Source of the DNA: an uncultured Eubacteriales bacterium
GTDB lineage: Bacteria; Bacillota; Clostridia; Oscillospirales; Acutalibacteraceae
Direction: 5' to 3'
NCBI GenBank assembly: GCA_900319655.1
Contig: ONPH01000149.1
Location: forward strand, 1-6,386
Length of the DNA: 6,386 nucleotides
The translations under genes and the position numbers were made by a program. The notes beneath the pieces are model-generated. The model did no database searches, was not told the origin of the DNA, and saw nothing but the letters and a program-made list of their open reading frames with translations. This document shows, piece by piece, positions 1 to 5,447 of the stretch (position 1 is the stretch's first letter; each line of letters begins with the position of its first letter).

Positions 1-507
1 GAGCACGCAAAGGCAAGAGGTGCAAAGATTTACGGCGAGCTTATGGGCTGCGGAAACACCTGCGACGCTCATCACGTTACCGCTCCCCATCCCGAGGGCA
101 GAGGCGCTATCGCTTGTATGAAGCTTGCGCTTGCCGACGCTCAGTTAAAGCCCGAGGACATCGGCTATATAAACGCTCACGGCACTGCTACCCACAAGGG
201 TGACGCGGTTGAGACAAACTCAATCAAGACCTTGTTTGAGGGCAAGCTTCCGTTTGTAAGCTCTACCAAGGGCGCTACAGGTCATATGATGGGCGCAGGC
301 GGAATTACCGAGATTATCACCTGCTTAAAGGCGATTGAAACAGGCACTATTCCCCCGACCATTAACCTTAACGAGGTTGACCCCGAGTGCGAGGGTATTG
401 ACTTTGTCCCTAACACCGCCAAAACTGCCGAGATTGATTACGCTATGTCAAACGCATTCGGCTTTGGCGGTCAAAACTCCAGCATAATTGTTGGAAGATA
501 TAAATAA
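1..507 (+). CDS. fabF: beta-ketoacyl-ACP synthase, FabF type (partial, C-terminal 168 residues)
   Basis: C-terminal part of a thiolase-fold condensing enzyme, which joins malonyl-ACP to an acyl chain in type II fatty acid or polyketide synthesis. The frame is open from base 1, so the start and the nucleophilic Cys lie to the left. Visible family marks are the active-site His in NAHGTAT (178-180), the STKGATGH block with its conserved Lys (268-270) and second active-site His (283-285), and the closing SNAFGFGGQNSS motif with the gatekeeper Phe (457-459). All three non-Cys active-site residues are present, so this half looks functional. After HGTAT comes His-Lys-Gly-Asp, where E. coli FabF and FabB have Pro-x-Gly-Asp. 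The stop is 24 nt before an acyl ligase and in the same direction, so the genes are probably co-transcribed. Whether this is the housekeeping FabF or a pathway-specific paralogue cannot be told here; the ligase and thioesterase neighbours favour a specialised role. Confidence 0.93.
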   Translation, partial: EHAKARGAKIYGELMGCGNTCDAHHVTAPHPEGRGAIACMKLALADAQLKPEDIGYINAHGTATHKGDAVETNSIKTLFEGKLPFVSSTKGATGHMMGAGGITEIITCLKAIETGTIPPTINLNEVDPECEGIDFVPNTAKTAEIDYAMSNAFGFGGQNSSIIVGRYK

Positions 508-531
508 TTTTAAATTTTTCAGGAGGCTGCT

Positions 532-2193
532 ATGACTTCAACTTATGACAGCACAATGTTCAGAGAAACCTTTGAAAGCGAATTTACCTATCTTAACGGC
601 TTTATGCGCAACGTGCGCCGTTTTGGCCACAGAACCGCGGTTATTGACCCTGCGGCTAAAAAGCAGTGGAGCTATACCGAGTTCAATACGGACTGCAACC
701 GCCTTGCAAACGCCATGAAGAACGACGGCGTTAAAAAGAGCGATATTGTAATGGTTCAGCTTTTTAACTGTCCGCAGTTTTTGTTCGGATATATCGGCGC
801 TCAGAAGGTCGGAGCGATTTTCAACCCCGTAAACTTTAACCTTTCTCCCGGCGAGACAGCCGAGATTATGGCGCACAACAAGCCGAAGGTTTATATTTAT
901 GACTCCGAGGTTGTCAACACCGCTGTTAAGGCGATAGAGCTTTGCAGCCACAAGCCCGAGGTTGTAATTGCTGTTAATAATTCTAAAAAAGAATTTACAG
1001 TGCCCAAAGGACATATCCTTTACGATGAATATGTTAAAAATCAGAGCGAGCTTGACCCGCCTGTTGACTTTGAACCGCATATTTATGACGAGGTTGCAAG
1101 GCTCCAGACCTCTGGTACGACAGGTACTCCCAAGGGCGTACCGCTCAACAATATAAACGAGGTGCTCTCTGCGCACGATGTTATTATGCATTTTCCGCTG
1201 AACCCAACCGACATTACTATGAATATGACTCCTTGGTTCCACCGCGGAGGTCTGCACTCGGGCGGTCCCACTCCCACCCTTTACATCGGCGGAGCTTTGG
1301 TTATTATGAGAACCTTCAACCCAAAGGTTACGCTTGAATATGTTGAGCGCTTCGGAATTTCGTTCATCACGGGCGTGCCGTCTATCCTAACTCTGCTTGC
1401 TTCCCGTCAGGAGAAAAAGCCGAAGAATATCTCTACCCTTAAGGGCATTATTACTATGGGCAGTCCGCTTGAAAAAGAGGCTTGCATACGCTTTCAGAAG
1501 GTGCTTACGCCGAACATTTTTAACGGCTACGGCACTACCGAGAGCTTTTGGAATACGTTTTTGCGTCCGTTTGATTTGCCCGAGATGTCGGGTACCGCAG
1601 GACTTTCCTGCACCGACGACGACGTGAGGGTTGTCAAGATTTACGAGGACAGAAAAGCCGAGCCCGACGACCTTGCCGCTCAGGACAATGTTGAGGAAGG
1701 CGAAGTAATCATTATGTGCCCGGGCAAGTCAACCTACTGCTACGCAGGCAATGAGCAGGCTACTAAGGAAAAGTTCTACAAGGGCTGGATGTACACAGGC
1801 GACATTGCGACCTGGGATAAAAAGCAGTTTATCACAATCGCAGGCAGAAAAGACGATATGATTATCAGCAAGGGCGAGAACATCTACCCTGCGCGTATCG
1901 AGGAAGTTATCAACACAAATCCCAAGGTTGCCGAGTGCATTGTCACAGGCGTGCCCGACAGCACCAGAGGCGAAACGCTTGCGGCTTATGTTATTAAAGA
2001 GGACGAAAGTCTGACTGTAGCTGAGCTGATTGAATTCTGCAACAGCTCAGAAAATCTGTCAAAATATCAAGTTCCGAGGTACTACCGCTTTGTTAAGGAG
2101 CTGCCAACTACCGCTACAGGCAAAAAACAACACTTTAAAATCAAAAAACAAGCCAAAGAGGACTTGCAGAACGGCTTGCTGTTAAGGAAATAA
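532..2193 (+). CDS. AMP-forming acyl-CoA/acyl-ACP ligase (ANL superfamily)
   Basis: A 553-residue adenylate-forming enzyme that activates a carboxylic acid with ATP to acyl-AMP and passes it to CoA or an acyl-carrier thiol. The ATP-binding P-loop TSGTTGTPKG is at residues 193-202, the A5 motif NGYGTTE at 331-337, the ribose-binding Asp in YTGD at 421-424, the hinge block GRKDDMIISKGEN at 438-450, and the adenylation Lys in TATGK at residue 531. Both the large N-terminal and small C-terminal domains are complete and the length is normal for the family. A strong AGGAGG (521-526) lies 5 nt before the ATG and fixes the start. The stop is one base before the thioesterase start. The substrate (fatty, aryl or other acid) and acceptor (CoA or ACP) cannot be read from motifs; context between a ketosynthase and a thioesterase suggests a starter-unit or salvage activation role. 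A 239-codon antisense frame over it is a shadow. Confidence 0.93.
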   Translation: MTSTYDSTMFRETFESEFTYLNGFMRNVRRFGHRTAVIDPAAKKQWSYTEFNTDCNRLANAMKNDGVKKSDIVMVQLFNCPQFLFGYIGAQKVGAIFNPVNFNLSPGETAEIMAHNKPKVYIYDSEVVNTAVKAIELCSHKPEVVIAVNNSKKEFTVPKGHILYDEYVKNQSELDPPVDFEPHIYDEVARLQTSGTTGTPKGVPLNNINEVLSAHDVIMHFPLNPTDITMNMTPWFHRGGLHSGGPTPTLYIGGALVIMRTFNPKVTLEYVERFGISFITGVPSILTLLASRQEKKPKNISTLKGIITMGSPLEKEACIRFQKVLTPNIFNGYGTTESFWNTFLRPFDLPEMSGTAGLSCTDDDVRVVKIYEDRKAEPDDLAAQDNVEEGEVIIMCPGKSTYCYAGNEQATKEKFYKGWMYTGDIATWDKKQFITIAGRKDDMIISKGENIYPARIEEVINTNPKVAECIVTGVPDSTRGETLAAYVIKEDESLTVAELIEFCNSSENLSKYQVPRYYRFVKELPTTATGKKQHFKIKKQAKEDLQNGLLLRK

Positions 2194-2194
2194 T

Positions 2195-2620
2195 ATGGAG
2201 AAAAATATATATTTTCGCAGGGCGAACTACTACGAAACCGACAAAATGGGGATTGTTCATCACTCAAACCACATCAGGTACTTTGAGGAAGCGCGGATTT
2301 TCTTTATGAAGAACATCGGCTGTGACGTTGCCGAGATGGAAGAAAACGGAATTATTATTCCGAACGTTGACGCTTACGCCAAGTACCACTCACCGATTAG
2401 GTTCGATGACGAGGTTGAGATTGAGGTTAAGCTTGTAAAATTTACCGGAGCGGTTATGGGCTTTGACTACACCGCAAGGTTTAAGGACAGCAAGGTTACC
2501 GCCTCTGTCGGTCACACCGAGCACTGCTTTGTAAATAGTAATTTCAAGCCGATGAGCCTGAAAAGAAAATATCCTGAATATTTTGAAAAACTAAAGAGTA
2601 ATATTTCTTTATCGGAATAA
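2195..2620 (+). CDS. hotdog-fold acyl-CoA thioesterase (4HBT/YbgC-like)
   Basis: A 141-residue single-domain protein of the 4-hydroxybenzoyl-CoA thioesterase family, expected to hydrolyse an acyl-CoA or acyl-ACP thioester. The diagnostic N-terminal block is ETDKMGIVHHSNHIRYFEEAR (split here as ETDKMGIVHHSN, residues 14-25, and HIRYFEEAR, 26-34), with the catalytic Asp at residue 16, as in 4HBT and YbgC relatives. The rest fits the beta-sheet of a hotdog fold, and the length is typical (130-145). The ATG sits one base after the ligase stop, with AAGGA (2184-2188) inside the end of the ligase gene serving as ribosome-binding site, so the two are very likely translationally coupled. Natural partner reactions are release of a product made or activated by the upstream enzymes, or editing of misloaded thioesters. 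Substrate is unknown. Confidence 0.9.
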   Translation: MEKNIYFRRANYYETDKMGIVHHSNHIRYFEEARIFFMKNIGCDVAEMEENGIIIPNVDAYAKYHSPIRFDDEVEIEVKLVKFTGAVMGFDYTARFKDSKVTASVGHTEHCFVNSNFKPMSLKRKYPEYFEKLKSNISLSE

Positions 2621-2627
2621 TAATTCG

Positions 2628-2646
2628 TATAATATAAAGTATTATA
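2628..2646 (+). promoter_or_regulatory. candidate promoter -10 and perfect A+T dyad upstream of thioredoxin
   Basis: A consensus TATAAT (2628-2633) lies 44 nt before the thioredoxin ATG, but the bases about 17 bp upstream (near 2605-2610) match a sigma-A -35 poorly. The -10 is part of a perfect inverted repeat, TATAATA (2628-2634), spacer TAAAG, TATTATA (2640-2646). The dyad would cover the -10 and the expected transcription start, which is where an operator would sit, but a low-complexity A+T palindrome can also arise by chance. Confidence 0.35.
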
Positions 2647-2677
2647 TGAATAATAAAGTTATAGAAGGAGTGTTACT

Positions 2678-2989
2678 ATGGAAAAAATATATCAGGAAGA
2701 ATTTGAGCAAAGAGTTCTTAAAGCAGAGCACCCCGTAGTTGTAGACTTTTACGCGGACTGGTGCGGACCTTGCAAAATGCTCTCCCCTGTCCTCGATGAG
2801 CTCGAAGGCGAGTTTGACGACTTTGAGTTTATTAAGGTTAACATTGACGAGAACCAGGAGCTCGCAGAGCAGTTTGAGGTTTTCTCAATCCCGAATGTCT
2901 GCATTTTTAAGAACGGCGAGGTTGCCGACAGAAACGTAGGTTTCGCTTCTCCCGACGCAATGAGAGAATTTGTTGAGAGAAACAAATAA
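2678..2989 (+). CDS. trxA: thioredoxin
   Basis: A 103-residue cytoplasmic thioredoxin, the small dithiol protein reduced by thioredoxin reductase that reduces protein disulfides. The canonical active site WCGPCK is at residues 28-33, preceded by VVVDFYADW, and the cis-proline loop SIPN is at 70-73 (Pro72). The length matches the family and there is no signal peptide. Two small departures are seen: Asn rather than the common Thr directly after the cis-Pro, and an additional Cys at residue 75 in the following strand. AGAAGGAG (2663-2670) lies 7 nt before the ATG and supports this start. It lies 57 nt downstream of the thioesterase with a possible promoter of its own and is followed by a strong terminator, so it may be monocistronic or the last gene of the operon. 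Confidence 0.96.
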   Translation: MEKIYQEEFEQRVLKAEHPVVVDFYADWCGPCKMLSPVLDELEGEFDDFEFIKVNIDENQELAEQFEVFSIPNVCIFKNGEVADRNVGFASPDAMREFVERNK

Positions 2990-3008
2990 TTTAATCTAAA
3001 CGCAAATT

Positions 3009-3038
3009 CAGGGACGGTTATTGCCGTCCCTGTTTTTT
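3009..3038 (+). terminator. rho-independent terminator after thioredoxin
   Basis: A perfect 9-bp stem, CAGGGACGG (3009-3017) with CCGTCCCTG (3024-3032), closes a 6-nt loop and is followed directly by six T (3033-3038). It sits 20 nt after the thioredoxin stop. On the opposite strand the hairpin is not followed by a T tract, so it should act only on rightward transcription. Confidence 0.95.
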
Positions 3039-3059
3039 ATAATCTTCTACAAAATGTTT
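3018..3059 (-). pseudogene. displaced original C-terminal end of the CBS-domain gene
   Basis: On the - strand, immediately past the inserted element, an untranslated stretch reads KHFVEDYKKQGRQ and then TAA (3018-3020). It is in the same frame as the CBS gene before the insertion, because the element measured from AAGG to CCTT is 156 bp, a multiple of three. Joining it after DII (residues 123-125) gives DIIKHFVEDYKK, which resembles the usual ending of clostridial CBS-pair proteins as I recall it. It is now separated from the gene by the element's stop codon. Note that the original stop would fall in the loop of the thioredoxin terminator. If a 3-bp target duplication is assumed instead, the restored frame would be DIINIL followed by a stop, so this reading is inference. 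Confidence 0.5.
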
Positions 3060-3100
3060 AAGGCAATACTACACCATTCGGGTGTGCGGATTGCGCTGTA

Positions 3101-3195
3101 AGATTTTTCGTCAGAGTGCTCAAATAAATTGAGGTAAGGCTGACGCCTTGCCGAGATTTTTTGGGCAGTCTGGCGGAATAATATTCAAGCAAGGC
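3101..3195. repeat. two diverged tandem units inside the MITE-like element
   Basis: The stretch 3101-3140 (AGATTTTTCGTCAG, then A+T, ending GGTAAGGC) and the stretch 3154-3195 (AGATTTTTTGGGCAG, then AATAATATTCAAG, ending CAAGGC) align over about 40 bases in the same orientation with scattered differences. The element may have arisen by internal duplication or be built from reused sub-blocks. The alignment was made by eye and is imperfect. Confidence 0.4.
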
Positions 3196-3590
3196 GTATG
3201 GTGTAGCATTGCCTTTATTATGTCTTGACGGGTTACAATACCGATAAACGTACCCAAGTCGTCGGTGACAGGCACAAAGTTCTGGTTTTGAGCCCTGTCC
3301 AAAAGCTCATCCATAGTGACGTCGATTTTTACCGCAGGGTTGAAGCCGGTACGGAGAATATCTCGGATGTTGTGCTTTTCCTGCGAGCGCATACCGCCCT
3401 CGTGACGGTCGAGGATATAATATAGGAAGTCTCCCTCGCTCACCGTACCTGCGTACTTTCCGTCTGAGGTTATTACAGGCAGTGCCGTGTAGCTGTGAGC
3501 CCTCATACGTTCAAGCCCTTGGCGGAGCGTATTGTAATCGTAAACGAATTGAACCGTTTTTTTGGGTTTTAACAGCATTAAAACGTTCAT
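3120..3590 (-). CDS. CBS-domain pair protein with element-encoded C-terminus
   Basis: A 156-residue soluble protein made of two CBS domains (roughly residues 10-65 and 72-125), the module that binds adenine nucleotides or similar ligands and usually senses energy state. Seen are ALPVITSDGKYAGTVSEGDFL in the first repeat (split: ALPVITSDGKY and AGTVSEGDFL) and FVPVTDDLGTFIGIVTRQDII in the second (FVPVTDDLGTF and IGIVTRQDII), both typical CBS strand-strand-helix endings. The start is the ATG at 3588-3590; GAGG (3597-3600) overlaps the TGA of the upstream membrane-protein gene, indicating translational coupling. From Lys126 on, codons lie inside the inverted-repeat element, so 31 residues (KAMLHHTPCLN through ALPQFI) are foreign and the last helix of the second CBS domain is altered. 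The protein may still fold, as the change comes at the very end. Its target is unknown; no catalytic domain is attached. Confidence 0.88.
   Translation of the reverse strand: MNVLMLLKPKKTVQFVYDYNTLRQGLERMRAHSYTALPVITSDGKYAGTVSEGDFLYYILDRHEGGMRSQEKHNIRDILRTGFNPAVKIDVTMDELLDRAQNQNFVPVTDDLGTFIGIVTRQDIIKAMLHHTPCLNIIPPDCPKNLGKASALPQFI
3133..3162 (+). terminator. terminator-like hairpin carried by the element
   Basis: GGTAAGGC (3133-3140) pairs with GCCTTGCC (3145-3152) around a TGAC loop with one G-T pair, followed by GAGA and then six T (3157-3162). On the + strand it could act as a second, weaker terminator behind thioredoxin, antisense to the CBS gene. The 4-nt gap before the T tract lowers confidence. 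Confidence 0.3.
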
Positions 3591-3598
3591 TAGTTACC

Positions 3599-4051
3599 TC
3601 ATTTGTCTTTGAAATACTGCGAAAAAATATAGAGCTCGCCGATTAAGTATACAATACCTGCGGTCATCAGCAAAGTTTTAACCTGCAAAATTCCGCTGAA
3701 AATAAATATAAATGCCGAAATCAAAATAGTCGCCAGGGCTACTCCCTTGTTTTCGGTTTTGAAGAACACAAGCCAGAGAAGAATGTAAATCAGCGTCAGG
3801 GCGAAAACAGTTATCATCCAAAAGTTTCGCATAAGCTCCTTCGGCTCGGTAAAGCCCTGCTCCAAAACGCCGAGATTAAACGCCATTAAAAACAGGCTGA
3901 AAAACCTGCCTGTTCGGTCGATATAAACCATAGCTCTGTTTGAAAATTTGTTCCTGTCAATTGTATGCGTTTTTACGTAAATAATATGCGGAGCGACGAT
4001 AATTACCGCTATTATCAGGCCGTAAATATTCACGATATCAAAAAATCTCAT
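3599..4051 (-). CDS. small five-helix integral membrane protein, function unknown
   Basis: I do not recognise the family. From the ATG at 4049-4051 the product is 150 residues, beginning MRFFDIVNIYG. Hydrophobic segments fit five membrane helices at about 9-26, 50-67, 79-97, 103-122 and 126-143, with short charged loops (KTHTIDRNKFSNR at 27-39, a basic segment, and TEPKELMR at 68-75). There is no signal peptide and no recognisable catalytic motif. The frame is open up to 4111, but a good promoter (4092-4120) lies inside that extension, so the downstream ATG is preferred; its ribosome-binding site is weak (GGTG). The TGA overlaps the ribosome-binding site of the CBS-domain gene, 8 nt apart, so the two are an operon and may work together, for instance with the CBS protein regulating the membrane protein; that is inference. 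Confidence 0.75.
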   Translation of the reverse strand: MRFFDIVNIYGLIIAVIIVAPHIIYVKTHTIDRNKFSNRAMVYIDRTGRFFSLFLMAFNLGVLEQGFTEPKELMRNFWMITVFALTLIYILLWLVFFKTENKGVALATILISAFIFIFSGILQVKTLLMTAGIVYLIGELYIFSQYFKDK

Positions 4052-4075
4052 AACAAACACCACGTTTGAATTGGT

Positions 4076-4092
4076 TATTATTTCTAATAATA
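4076..4092. repeat. perfect A+T inverted repeat at the start of the membrane-protein transcript
   Basis: TATTATT (4076-4082) and AATAATA (4086-4092) form a 7-bp perfect dyad with a 3-nt centre. It covers the predicted transcription start of the leftward promoter. It could be an operator, but its simple composition makes chance plausible. Confidence 0.3.
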
Positions 4093-4120
4093 TTTTAACA
4101 CAGATACACAAAATTTACAA
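4092..4120 (-). promoter_or_regulatory. sigma-A-type promoter for the membrane protein-CBS operon
   Basis: On the - strand, TTGTAA (4115-4120) and TAAAAT (4092-4097) are separated by exactly 17 bp. Transcription would begin near 4086, giving a leader of about 35 nt before the ATG at 4051 and ruling out the upstream in-frame ATG at 4111. Confidence 0.55.
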
Positions 4121-4180
4121 GCTGTTTTTGTAAACTATATATAATTTGCTGTTTACTGCCAAAATGTTACAAGTTTGTTG

Positions 4181-4209
4181 TTGCAATTTTGAGATAATAA
4201 ATGTATCAT
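4181..4209 (+). promoter_or_regulatory. candidate sigma-A-type promoter for the LPG_synthase-type gene
   Basis: TTGCAA (4181-4186) and TATCAT (4204-4209) are separated by 17 bp, and the expected start near 4216 leaves about 26 nt before the ATG. A second possibility is TTTACA (4114-4119) with TATATA (4136-4141) and a 16-bp spacer. Which is used cannot be decided by eye. Confidence 0.4.
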
Positions 4210-4241
4210 TAATGTTGAATAAAAACTATTCGGAGATTATA

Positions 4242-5405
4242 ATGGAAAAAAAGAGAAAATTCAAAATTAACGGAAAGCTGATATTTAATATTTTAGTTAT
4301 CGGTCTTTCGCTTTATTTTATAATCTACTTTTTTGTGTCCGAGGACGGAATGATCGACCTGCTGAAATCTCCTGACGGCATAAACTGGTGGTGGATTATC
4401 GCAGGAATAATCGCTTTTTGCTCGAATATTTTGATAGACGCGATTGTTACTATGATCTATATCAGGTCGAATTATCCTGAGTTCAGGTTTATTGACGCGG
4501 TTAAGGTTGCCTGCGTAGGCGTTTTCTTCGGCGCGGTTACTCCGTCGAACACAGGCGGACAGCCCATGCAGCTTTATTTGATGGCTAAAATGAAGGTAAG
4601 CGTCGGCTTCGGCTCGTCGTGTATGACGCAGAAGTTTATCGTCTATCAGCTTGTTACCACGATTTTCAGTATATTTGCGGTAATTGTCAAGTTTGATTAT
4701 TTCAGCGAGGCGTTCACAAACTTTTGGTCGTCGGCGTTTATTGTACTCGGATTTTTAACCCAGCTCGGCATTACGGCGCTTTTCCTGATTGTTTCCTTCT
4801 CAAAGAAGATTACGCACAAGCTGCTTGCGCTGATTTACAAGATTATGAAAATGCTGAAGTTTGTTAAAAAGCCGACCGAAAAAATCCGCAGGGTTGCAAG
4901 GGAATTTGACAACTTTCTAAAGTCAAACAAGAGGCTTATGCAAAACAAAAAGCGTTTGGCGCTTATCTTCGCGCTTGTATTTGCGCAGGTAATGCTGATT
5001 TTGGTCGTTCCGTACTTTATATATCTTTCGTTCGGACTTCCGAAAATCGCAGCCGCTCACGGTCAGCCTGTCGGCAATCCGTTTGACTTTGTTTGTATTC
5101 AGAGCTTTGTGCTGTTTACCTCTAACCTTGTTCCTCTCCCCGGTGCTTCGCTCGGTGCGGAGCTTGCGTTTACAATGTATTTCGGCAGTTACTTTGTTAT
5201 CGGCGGTATCAGAAAGATTAAACCTGCAATTCTTTTATGGCGTTTTATCACCTACTACGGCGCGATTTTGATTACCTTCCCCTTCTCGTTCCTAACAAAA
5301 GGCAAGGATAAGGACGAGGAGTATAAAAAATCGCTCAATCCTCCCGAGGATGAAAACGACATTGATAATGAATTTGTCCCGACTGAAAAAGTTAAATCAA
5401 ATTAA
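4242..5405 (+). CDS. flippase-like / LPG_synthase_TM family membrane protein (YbhN-like)
   Basis: A 387-residue polytopic membrane protein of the family that forms the membrane part of lysylphosphatidylglycerol synthase (PF03706, formerly UPF0104). Family marks are TPSNTGGQPMQLY (residues 100-112) and the late motif PLPGASLGAE (298-307), where most members have PLPGG-x-GG-x-E; the closing Glu is kept. About eight hydrophobic segments can be seen, including 12-31, 46-70 and the stretch before PLPG, with a basic cytoplasmic stretch in the middle (KKPTEKIRR, KSNKRLMQNKKR) and an acidic hydrophilic tail. The soluble lysyl-transferase domain of MprF is absent, so aminoacylation is not expected; a role in moving or handling an isoprenoid- or phospholipid-linked substrate is a family-based guess. 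The start is MEKKRKFKIN, with GGAG (4232-4235) 6 nt upstream; the frame is open back to 4146, but that part lacks a ribosome-binding site and is Cys-rich and non-homologous in look. Confidence 0.9.
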   Translation: MEKKRKFKINGKLIFNILVIGLSLYFIIYFFVSEDGMIDLLKSPDGINWWWIIAGIIAFCSNILIDAIVTMIYIRSNYPEFRFIDAVKVACVGVFFGAVTPSNTGGQPMQLYLMAKMKVSVGFGSSCMTQKFIVYQLVTTIFSIFAVIVKFDYFSEAFTNFWSSAFIVLGFLTQLGITALFLIVSFSKKITHKLLALIYKIMKMLKFVKKPTEKIRRVAREFDNFLKSNKRLMQNKKRLALIFALVFAQVMLILVVPYFIYLSFGLPKIAAAHGQPVGNPFDFVCIQSFVLFTSNLVPLPGASLGAELAFTMYFGSYFVIGGIRKIKPAILLWRFITYYGAILITFPFSFLTKGKDKDEEYKKSLNPPEDENDIDNEFVPTEKVKSN

Positions 5406-5410
5406 AAACA

Positions 5411-5447
5411 ACGTCCAAGGCGTAATGCTTTGGACGTATATTTTTTT
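5411..5447. terminator. bidirectional terminator between convergent genes
   Basis: A stem of 11 pairs (ACGTCCAAGGC at 5411-5421 with GCTTTGGACGT at 5427-5437, one G-T pair) closes a 5-nt loop. On the + strand it is followed by ATA and seven T (5441-5447); on the - strand by TGTTTTTAAT (5410-5401). It therefore can stop both the rightward membrane-protein transcript and the leftward xth transcript; the + T tract overlaps the xth stop codon. Confidence 0.9.

Larger units (their letters stand above)
3060..3215. mobile_element. MITE-like inverted-repeat element, about 156 bp, inserted in the CBS gene
   Basis: The ends are 17-bp inverted repeats matching at 16 of 17 positions: AAGGCAATACTACACCA at 3060-3076, and TGGTGTAGCATTGCCTT at 3199-3215, which is the complement with one change. 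The interior holds no transposase and several small hairpins: ACACC/GGTGT (3071-3085), CTCAA/TTGAG (3119-3133) and GGTAAGGC/GCCTTGCC (3133-3152). TTA is found at both edges (3058-3060 and 3215-3217) and could be a 3-bp target duplication if the ends are AGGCAAT/ATTGCCT; a 4-5 bp TTTA-like duplication is also possible. The right edge falls exactly where the CBS protein stops looking like its family. Features of a non-autonomous element moved in trans; no family is assigned. Confidence 0.72.

Noticed and set aside
538..1257. Long open frame on the - strand (239 codons) opposite the acyl ligase
   Set aside because: The ligase on the + strand has all its motifs over the same stretch; the antisense product has no recognisable domain or ribosome-binding site and is a shadow of codon bias.
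2593..2610. AAAGA/TCTTT hairpin at the end of the thioesterase gene as a possible terminator
   Set aside because: Only 5 pairs, one G-C, inside the coding region and with no T tract after it.
3225..3425. 66-codon + strand frame inside the CBS gene
   Set aside because: Antisense to clear CBS domain repeats, without a ribosome-binding site.
4052..4111. 20-residue N-terminal extension of the small membrane protein
   Set aside because: The predicted -10 and transcription start (4086-4097) lie inside the extension, so its ATG would not be transcribed from that promoter.
4146..4241. 32-residue N-terminal extension of the LPG_synthase-type protein
   Set aside because: No ribosome-binding site at 4146, the added residues do not look like the family, and GGAG is well placed before the ATG at 4242.
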